This document shows positions 50,958 through 57,329 of a stretch of 57,329 bases of DNA, one piece after another. Position numbers and translations under genes: made by a program. The notes under the pieces were generated by a model. The model was not told the origin of the DNA and ran no database searches. It worked only from the letters and a program-made list of their open reading frames with translations. The DNA is from Gammaproteobacteria bacterium (GTDB taxonomy: Bacteria > Pseudomonadota > Gammaproteobacteria > Pseudomonadales > Azotimanducaceae), in the NCBI GenBank assembly GCA_002684495.1, contig NYVG01000016.1, positions 1 to 57,329 on the forward strand, written 5' to 3'. Position 1 is the first letter of the stretch. Each line of letters starts with the position of its first letter.

Positions 50958-53900
50958 TTATTCCGGCAGCGCGAGCGTAACGATCTCCATTAGTTCGTCC
51001 TGTCTGCCCACGGCTACAGCGATATACTGTTTGTTGCCGTCTAGGTAAGTCATAGGGCTACCTGTTGGGCGGCCATCCAAGGGGACGGAGCGCAACAGGG
51101 TGCCGTCACTCTTGTTAAAAAAGTTGAGGGTTTGCAATGAAGAGTTTTTGTATACCAGTAGGTCGCCGCTAACAATTACAGCTGCATTGCCGATTACGCT
51201 GGGGTCTGCTGCTCCTGGTACTTGCCATAAGATTGAACCGCTATTCATATCGTATGCAGTGATTGCAGAGCCGGTGCCCGGGTAGGGTGAGCCTGTTGTT
51301 GGGCCGAAGAATAGTTCGGGCCGCGCATAATAAAAGTTGTCTGCGCCGCCATTTTCCAGTCGCACTAAGTGAGTCAGCGGGCCAAAGCCGGCCACGTACA
51401 GCACCTGACTTGTTGGATCAAACGCCGCGCCGCCCCAATTTGCACCGCCACCTTCTCCAGGGGTGATGATGAGACCATTGGTCGTGGGCGGTGTATATAG
51501 GGGGCCTGTGTCATAGCCTTCGGCACTATAGGGGTCGACCAATGCCTCAACGGAACTACCCTGACGTACAAAAGGCGGGGGCCAGCTGGGAATCGGCTGT
51601 GTGGGTGCGGCGCGTTCGCCAGGTACATTAGAGGCGGGCGCAGCCGTTTCGACAATTGGCCAGACTGGCTCACCGCTTATCCGGTCAAAAACGTATAAGA
51701 AGCCTTGTTTTGAAACCTGAGCGAGGGCTTTGATGGGCTGTCCTGCAACGACAATATCCATAAGATTAGGGGCGGCCGGAAGGTCATAATCCCAAATGTC
51801 GTGATGCACCGTCTGAAAATGCCATTGCCGCTCGCCGGACTGACAATCCAATGCCACCACGCTATTAGCAAATAAGTTGTCGCCAAGCCTTTGGCCGCCG
51901 TAATAGTTATTGGTCGGCACACCGGTAGGCAGGTAGACCATACCTAGCGACTCATCGACGCTCATGGGTGGCCACACATTGGTATTGCCGTTTACTTTCC
52001 AGCTCTCTTGCTCCCAAGTGTCAACGCCATACTCGCCCTCGCGAGGTACGGTGTGGAAGGTCCATAACAACTTGCCGGTAGCAGGATCGAACCCTCGTAT
52101 ATCGCCAGGTGGGGAGGGCGGTAGTACTTCGCCGTCGTGCACGCTCGAGCCTAGGACAAAAACGCCGTTGCATATGATTCCAGGAGAGCTGTTACCCACC
52201 TGGCTTACGATCCCGGCAAAGTCGGGCGCATCGGGTTGGTCGTGGGCATCGGACAATTGTGTGTTTGAAAGGTTGAGGCGCGGGATCTCTTGCAGCAGGT
52301 CAACAGTGCCGAAACCGGAATCGCCGAAGTCCGCTCTTGGTTCACCGCTGATCGCATCGAGTGCGATCAGCCGACCGTCGCCAGTGGGCATATGGATGGT
52401 CTTGCCCACGGCGCTTTCGTGGTAGGACACACCACGGTGCAAATAACCGTTATTGGGTGGGCGCGCGTAGCGATAGGTCTGCGGATCGTATTGCCACAGT
52501 GTTGTACCGCTTGAGGCGTTGATTGCTGCGACCTGACTAAATGATGTGCTGGTATACAGTACGCCGTCGATAAACAATGGGGTGGCTTCAAACGCGGTAT
52601 TTTGTACCCCTTGAATTTCGTTGTCCGGCGAGCGCCACCGCCAAGCGACCTCAATGTCGGCGACGTTTTCTGTACTAATTTGATCGAGTGGGGAATATTT
52701 CATGCTGGCGTTGTTGCCCGCATAAATCGGCCACTGGCCTTGAGTGGTGCCCTCCGCCACAACGTCTCTGCCATTGGTGACAGTAACCCTTGTCTGAATG
52801 GGTGCCGATCTGAAGGCGCCGTCGGAGACAGTTAACTCAAGCACATAGTCGCCCGGCGTGTCCGCGGTGAAATTAGCGGTTTTGCCGAGACCGGAAATAA
52901 CTGCCTCGCTTGTGCTCGGCTTGCTGAGTAGACGCCAGTGATAGGTCAGTGGTTGCCCTTCGGCATCTTGGCTCTGTGCTGCCAGTACGCTGACCTTGGA
53001 ACCGATCGCAACGTTTTGATTTGGTGTAATTGACGTCGTTGGAGCGGAACCGTTAGCTGTGCTGCTGGGTTGCGGCTCCAAGGCATCGAACACATGGTTC
53101 AAAAATACTTCATTAGAGAAGTTTTCAGGCTCTTTGGTGTCGTGGTAGTTACCTTCGCTGCGAACCGTACTGCCGTCACCGCGGCGCTCGTAACGGCTGA
53201 ATCGCAGCACTACTAAATCTTGTTCTGGGTAGATTGCGATTAACTGTCCCATCACCCCTAGTGCTGCGTAGCCGCCGTTTGCAGCAGGCCACCAGTAATA
53301 GCCGTAGATGCCGAAGCGCGCGGGTTGGGTGCTGTGGTTAACCCAGTCCGCACTTAGCACTTGTTTGCTGCGCCATAGTCCTTGTCGGGCATAGAGTAGG
53401 CCAAATCGCGCAAAATCCCGCGGGCTTGCATCAAGGCAGCAATAACTCAGTACCTGATCGGATTGGTCAGTCCACCATTCAGTAGCGATGCCAATCTCGT
53501 TGGCGATGCCGTTATTCCAATACTCTGCGGCAGATTGCCCTGTTGCCTGACGCACTAACTCTCCGGCGAGCATGACATCGGCGTTGGAGTAGATGTAGAC
53601 CTGCTCACCCGGGCTGCCGACTAAGGATCGTGATAAAGATAGCTGTAGTTGATCCTCGGCGGCATACAGGTCACCGCCATCGGGAATGCCGTCGCCGTCC
53701 TCGTCCCCCAATATCGCAAGCCCAGTTTTTACCGTTAATAGATGATCAACGGTGATCGCAGACCTTGGCGTATCTGCCCACGGCGCGAAATAGTTTCCTA
53801 ATGGCTCCTCCAAACCTTTGATATCGCCTGACTCTAGCGCTGCACCGACCAGTGCGCTGGTGACGCTTTTGGCCACGGACCAGCTGGTGACTATGCTCGA

Positions 53901-54242
53901 CGAGTCTCGGTCTTCAGCGTAGCGCTCGGCCACAATAGCGCCATTCTTAACGATCAACACCGCGCCAGTATCGTTTCCCTCAGCGAAGGCATAGTCGAGA
54001 GCGTCTTGAATTGCGTCCGGGCACATACCGGACGTTTCCGGCGTAGCCGTTTGCCAGCTATCACTGGGCCAGGCAGTGGTCTCTGCGTTACTTACAGATT
54101 TTGAGCATGCAGCATTGGCTGCAGTTGCAGTGTTTGTAGTTGGATTAGTGGCTCCGGCTGCTGGGCTAGGACTGGAACTTCCGCCGGAACCGCCACCGCA
54201 CCCTACAAGTAAAAGTATTAAAAAAAGTATTCTTGGCATCAT
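50958..54242 (-). CDS. lipoprotein fusion: serine beta-lactamase-family hydrolase + PKD-like + PQQ dehydrogenase
   Basis: A 1094-residue protein with a lipobox (L-V-G-C15) and a Gly/Ser/Thr linker. Residues about 60-390 form a class C beta-lactamase/esterase domain with S122-V-A-K125 and Y218-S-N. About 405-490 is a PKD-like Ig fold. About 500-1094 is a quinoprotein propeller of the glucose-dehydrogenase type (W-P-x-Y-x-x-N start). The expected active-site residues are kept: H608 (R-G-V-S-Y-H-E), D820 (T-V-H-H-D-I-W-D-Y-D) and K845. No C-x-x-C-H haem motif is present. A D-E-D-G-D-G-I-P-D calcium-type loop lies at 180-188. It is coupled by ATGA to the ceramidase-like gene upstream. Substrates are unknown. 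Confidence 0.88.
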   Translation of the reverse strand: MMPRILFLILLLVGCGGGSGGSSSPSPAAGATNPTTNTATAANAACSKSVSNAETTAWPSDSWQTATPETSGMCPDAIQDALDYAFAEGNDTGAVLIVKNGAIVAERYAEDRDSSSIVTSWSVAKSVTSALVGAALESGDIKGLEEPLGNYFAPWADTPRSAITVDHLLTVKTGLAILGDEDGDGIPDGGDLYAAEDQLQLSLSRSLVGSPGEQVYIYSNADVMLAGELVRQATGQSAAEYWNNGIANEIGIATEWWTDQSDQVLSYCCLDASPRDFARFGLLYARQGLWRSKQVLSADWVNHSTQPARFGIYGYYWWPAANGGYAALGVMGQLIAIYPEQDLVVLRFSRYERRGDGSTVRSEGNYHDTKEPENFSNEVFLNHVFDALEPQPSSTANGSAPTTSITPNQNVAIGSKVSVLAAQSQDAEGQPLTYHWRLLSKPSTSEAVISGLGKTANFTADTPGDYVLELTVSDGAFRSAPIQTRVTVTNGRDVVAEGTTQGQWPIYAGNNASMKYSPLDQISTENVADIEVAWRWRSPDNEIQGVQNTAFEATPLFIDGVLYTSTSFSQVAAINASSGTTLWQYDPQTYRYARPPNNGYLHRGVSYHESAVGKTIHMPTGDGRLIALDAISGEPRADFGDSGFGTVDLLQEIPRLNLSNTQLSDAHDQPDAPDFAGIVSQVGNSSPGIICNGVFVLGSSVHDGEVLPPSPPGDIRGFDPATGKLLWTFHTVPREGEYGVDTWEQESWKVNGNTNVWPPMSVDESLGMVYLPTGVPTNNYYGGQRLGDNLFANSVVALDCQSGERQWHFQTVHHDIWDYDLPAAPNLMDIVVAGQPIKALAQVSKQGFLYVFDRISGEPVWPIVETAAPASNVPGERAAPTQPIPSWPPPFVRQGSSVEALVDPYSAEGYDTGPLYTPPTTNGLIITPGEGGGANWGGAAFDPTSQVLYVAGFGPLTHLVRLENGGADNFYYARPELFFGPTTGSPYPGTGSAITAYDMNSGSILWQVPGAADPSVIGNAAVIVSGDLLVYKNSSLQTLNFFNKSDGTLLRSVPLDGRPTGSPMTYLDGNKQYIAVAVGRQDELMEIVTLALPE

Positions 54243-55750
54243 TCGGCGCTCTTTACCACATCGGTAATGGCCCGATGTATGGCCGGTGCCGTATCAGGGC
54301 CTAATGATACGATTTCGCCGTAGGTTTCATCCTCCTCGCCGTAAATCCATGGGGCAGCGTTGTCCCACTCACTTTTCGGGATGATGTAGCCGATCGCGTC
54401 ATTTGCTAGATTCACCATTAAATTGACTTGGCCGGGTAGTTGACTGCGTAAGTTTGGAACTTCTTGGGCGGGCATTGTGTAGTCCGCACCCTCAGGGTTT
54501 TCGATGCCGCCTACGGCAATTTCTGGATATAGTTCCCCCGGGATAGCAGTAATCGTTGCATTGCCTAATTGAATAAATGCGACTTCGCTTAAGTAGCGAA
54601 CAAAGGGTGGGGTTAAGTGTAATTTAGGATCGCTGTCCACAACCCCCATCAACGTGGCGAGAGATAGCATGAAGTTATCGATGCCCAGTTCAATTTCACG
54701 AGCTCGAACGCTCAACTGAGGTGTTGGTGAGGGCGTGAAACCGCCTTGGTTGGCAGCATTGATTACGCTACGGGCCAAACTATGCCCAAACGCCTGCGCT
54801 TTTTCGTGCCCCGCAGAAGTAATGTCTTGTTGTAAAAATACATCGTATATCGGATCGCTGGGGCCGGAGGTCATTAAGCCGCCAATGTTGCCCGTTAGCC
54901 ACAGGGTAGTACCGCCAAGGCCGGGCATACGTAATTCTTCATCGTAGTAAATGCCCTGGCTGATGCCGCGTCTTAGATATCCAGCGATATCCGAGGTTAG
55001 AAGCAAGTTTTTATCCCAGGCAAGTTCTACGTGAATGCCAAAGTTGACCAACGTGCCGATGACCGATTGATCTGGGCGGCGAAACAGCAGTGCGCGAATA
55101 TCCTCGTCGATAACAATGGGTTTGCGTTTGTCTTTGATCGGGGTGCGCGGGTCGGTGCTAATCCGCGCGAAAGACATTTCCGCAGCCTCCAGGTTGCCGA
55201 TTGCAGATTCCACGGCTACAAGGATTGAACGCTTTAACTCCAGCATGTAGTCGGTGTCTATACCGCTGCTAAATAGCCCTGGACCCCATAAACCCTGAGT
55301 ATCTGGACCCTCATGATTGTGGGTGGCATGAACCATCAAATAGTCGATGCCCCATGCGGTGGGTACTGATTGACGAACGTCGAGTACGAATTTTCGCATC
55401 AAGCCGATGGTGTCGAGAGCGACGATGGCGATACGGCTGTCGCCGTCATCTATGACGACAGCAACGGCCATCAGGTCGTCTTTTACCCCTTGGGCTGCAC
55501 GGCTCTTTTGGAAACCGGCGATCCACACTGGGTCGAATGTGCCGTTGCCGTTGCCGTCGGTCCAAGTGTCTATGTCAGGATCGAATTGGGCGTCATTGTT
55601 GACATCCACCCACTCATCAATAACTTGAGGGGTGATGGAAAGCTGGGCAAACCCCACCCGCAAATTTTCTGCATGCACTTCTGCAGAAATTAATAACACG
55701 TGGATGCAGGCTATAAGTCCCCAGAAACCGTTAGATAGATTACCCAACAT
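54239..55750 (-). CDS. secreted neutral/alkaline ceramidase-like hydrolase
   Basis: A 503-residue protein from ATG 55750 (RBS GGGGGG), with a signal peptide ending E-V-H-A. It resembles bacterial neutral ceramidases, zinc amidases that cleave N-acyl bonds of sphingolipids. Putative zinc ligands are His in H-A-T-H-N-H-E-G-P (141-149), H240 in F-G-I-H-V-E, E406 in I-P-G-E and Y455 in I-G-Y-I. At the place of the Ser nucleophile (N-S-G-N-V in P. aeruginosa) I read L-T286-G-N-I. Two Asp/Asn-rich loops (49-57 and 65-73) look calcium-binding. It is the first gene of an operon with the PQQ fusion. Ceramidase activity itself is not established. Confidence 0.75.
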   Translation of the reverse strand: MLGNLSNGFWGLIACIHVLLISAEVHAENLRVGFAQLSITPQVIDEWVDVNNDAQFDPDIDTWTDGNGNGTFDPVWIAGFQKSRAAQGVKDDLMAVAVVIDDGDSRIAIVALDTIGLMRKFVLDVRQSVPTAWGIDYLMVHATHNHEGPDTQGLWGPGLFSSGIDTDYMLELKRSILVAVESAIGNLEAAEMSFARISTDPRTPIKDKRKPIVIDEDIRALLFRRPDQSVIGTLVNFGIHVELAWDKNLLLTSDIAGYLRRGISQGIYYDEELRMPGLGGTTLWLTGNIGGLMTSGPSDPIYDVFLQQDITSAGHEKAQAFGHSLARSVINAANQGGFTPSPTPQLSVRAREIELGIDNFMLSLATLMGVVDSDPKLHLTPPFVRYLSEVAFIQLGNATITAIPGELYPEIAVGGIENPEGADYTMPAQEVPNLRSQLPGQVNLMVNLANDAIGYIIPKSEWDNAAPWIYGEEDETYGEIVSLGPDTAPAIHRAITDVVKSAE

Positions 55751-56009
55751 GTTACCCCCCCAGATGATCTGCAAAAATCGTATCAGTCGGATTAGCAATA
55801 TAGTGATGTGAATATGTACAAGAAACAATCCCTACATAAAGTCGCTGGGACACATGAGTTTGCTTAGTAAGGAAGGCTTAACGCGACTCTTGTACGTGCT
55901 TTTAGTGTCGCGCCAACACTCATCACCGTGGCGTAAATAGCAAGATAATTTGCGTTGAACTCAGTTGTAGATGGTATACATTCGGACTCTTGCCGTTGCG
56001 GAGAGAGAC

Positions 56010-57170
56010 ATGTTAGTAGCAGATATAGAAGCGATGCAGGATGAATTGAAAGCCTGGCGCAGAGATATTCACGCCCACCCAGAGCTTGGATTTGAAGAAA
56101 ACAGAACAGCGGACTTTGTTGCTCAGAAACTCGAGGAGTTTGGTGTGCAAGTGCATCGTGGCGTTGGCAAGACCGGTCTCGTTGGCGTGCTGCGTGAAGG
56201 TAACGAAACCCGCTCAATTGGTCTGCGCGCGGATATGGATGCACTACCGATCCTAGAACAAAACAACTTTGCTCATTGTTCTACCCATGCAGGCACTATG
56301 CATGCCTGTGGGCATGACGGTCATACGGTGATGTTGTTGGCGGCTGCCAAATATTTAGCCGCCAGCCGGGATTTTCGTGGTCAGGTGAACTTTATTTTCC
56401 AGCCGGCCGAAGAGGGCCTCGGGGGGGCATTGGCCATGATTGCAGACGGTCTTTTCGAGCGTTTTCCGTGCGACCGAATTTACGCCATGCACAACGGTCC
56501 GGGGCTACCGGTAGGAAAATTTGCAGCGGTACCGGGGGTGCGTACCGCTGCTGGTGCGTTTTTTGACGTGGATATTCAGGGCAAGGGTGGTCATGGCGCT
56601 TATCCCCATCTCGCCATCGACCCGATACCCATAACCGCGACACTGGTCAGTGCACTGCAGACCGTTGTGTCCAGAATGATCTCGCCGAATGACAGCGCGG
56701 TTTTTTCCATTACCAAGGTGCATGCTGGTGATGCCTACAACGTAATACCGGATTCAGCTCGTTTGTCAGGCACGGTGCGTACCTTCTCGATGGAACTCAT
56801 GGAAAAAATTGAGGCCAGAGTAAATGCGTTAGCCACTAGTATTTGCGAGGCCAATGGCGCCAGTGCCGAGCTGTCTTTTAGAGTGTTATTTCACCCGGTA
56901 ATGAATGAGGCTGGTGCAACCACCTTTGCTGGTGACGTATGCAGTGGTCTGGTCGGCGATGCTAATGTCGTTCGTCGCGGTGCACCGGGAACCGGCTCAG
57001 AAGACTTTTCCTTTATGACTGAAAAGGTCCCAGGCTGTTACGTCATCATTGGCAATGGCGAAACCAGCAGTTCGCTGCACAACCCGAACTACGACTTTAA
57101 TGATGATGCTCTTGTCTATGGTGGTAGCTTCTTTGCGCGGGTTGTGGAGCAGGAATTAGCAGCCGGATAA
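56010..57170 (+). CDS. M20 family amidohydrolase (hippurate hydrolase-like)
   Basis: A 386-residue cytoplasmic zinc hydrolase of the M20D group, which removes acyl groups from N-acyl amino acids. Metal ligands are visible in M-H-A-C100-G-H102-D-G-H, P-A-E-E-G (E134, E135) and M-H-N-G-P; the dimerisation insert has G-K-G-G-H-G-A-Y-P. ATG 56010 follows GCGGAGAG; an earlier in-frame ATG lacks an RBS. It diverges from the ceramidase-like operon across about 260 gene-free bases, so a link in amide metabolism is possible but only inferred. Confidence 0.92.
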   Translation: MLVADIEAMQDELKAWRRDIHAHPELGFEENRTADFVAQKLEEFGVQVHRGVGKTGLVGVLREGNETRSIGLRADMDALPILEQNNFAHCSTHAGTMHACGHDGHTVMLLAAAKYLAASRDFRGQVNFIFQPAEEGLGGALAMIADGLFERFPCDRIYAMHNGPGLPVGKFAAVPGVRTAAGAFFDVDIQGKGGHGAYPHLAIDPIPITATLVSALQTVVSRMISPNDSAVFSITKVHAGDAYNVIPDSARLSGTVRTFSMELMEKIEARVNALATSICEANGASAELSFRVLFHPVMNEAGATTFAGDVCSGLVGDANVVRRGAPGTGSEDFSFMTEKVPGCYVIIGNGETSSSLHNPNYDFNDDALVYGGSFFARVVEQELAAG

Positions 57171-57251
57171 CAATTTTGTCCTCATAGTGTAAGCGTCGCT
57201 GAACCGCTTGAGGTAAGATGCGCGCGCCGAAGCTTTCTACGTTTCGTGACT

Positions 57252-57328
57252 GCGCCCATAGCACAACTGGATAGTGCAACAGCCTTCTAAGCTGTAGGTT
57301 CCAGGTTCGAGTCCTGGTGGGCGCGCCA
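57252..57328 (+). tRNA. tRNA-Arg (anticodon TCT)
   Basis: A 77-nt cloverleaf ending one base before the window edge: acceptor GCGCCCA/TGGGCGC, anticodon stem ACAGC/GCTGT around CTTCTAA, T-loop TTCGAGT, and encoded CCA. It decodes AGA/AGG. The equivalent tRNA gene in E. coli (argU) lies near folD and is a known integration site for DLP12. Confidence 0.97.
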
Positions 57329-57329
57329 T

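Noticed and set aside
56505-56723. Antisense frames inside the M20 hydrolase gene
   Set aside because: Shadows of a gene with intact metal-binding motifs.

Overview
The window looks like a chromosomal segment of a free-living, aerobic, heterotrophic gammaproteobacterium. The housekeeping gene orders resemble those of Pseudomonas and marine Cellvibrionales-like lineages: gltA/sdhCDAB/sucAB-lpd-sucCD, leuCDB-asd-fimV-truA-trpF, and folC-SPOR-cvpA-purF. Taxonomy is an inference from gene order and protein flavour; there is no rRNA in the window.

Layout. (1) 0.2-6.7 kb is a selenocysteine locus: tRNA-Sec (selC) and a selA-selB operon, separated by a cytoplasmic sulfatase and a GPH-family sugar symporter. 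(2) 6.8-21.6 kb holds a beta-hydroxyacid dehydrogenase, citrate synthase, a broken alpha/beta hydrolase, a gene-free stretch of about 0.7 kb, and then the complete succinate dehydrogenase, 2-oxoglutarate dehydrogenase and succinyl-CoA synthetase set. (3) 21.6-27.2 kb holds a small lipoprotein, htpG with a good sigma-32 promoter, gpsA, prmB and aroC. (4) 27.2-41.9 kb is a long co-directional run: leucine genes, asd, fimV, truA, trpFBA, folC, a SPOR protein, cvpA, purF, a DUF1289 protein and miaE. accD, often found between trpA/trpF and folC, is absent here. (5) 41.8-43.7 kb holds folD-lpxH on the minus strand and tRNA-Pro.

(6) 43.8-57.2 kb, between tRNA-Pro(TGG) and tRNA-Arg(TCT), is the accessory part. 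A divergent regulon has an EthD-like protein and an SDR on one side and a TetR regulator with a coniferyl-type aldehyde dehydrogenase on the other. Two tandem palindromes sit inside and over a near-consensus promoter. Next come an amidohydrolase and a secreted purple-acid-phosphatase-like enzyme with an unusual PAS-like insertion. Then comes an operon of a neutral-ceramidase-like secreted hydrolase and a 1094-residue lipoprotein. That lipoprotein joins a serine beta-lactamase-family domain, a PKD-like domain and a complete PQQ glucose-dehydrogenase-type propeller. An M20 amidohydrolase follows.

The best candidate for something undescribed is the ceramidase-like / hydrolase-PQQ fusion operon. 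A plausible but unproven reading is an envelope module that cleaves an amide or ester substrate and oxidises the released alcohol into the respiratory chain. Neighbouring ALDH, SDR and amidohydrolase genes could handle downstream products.
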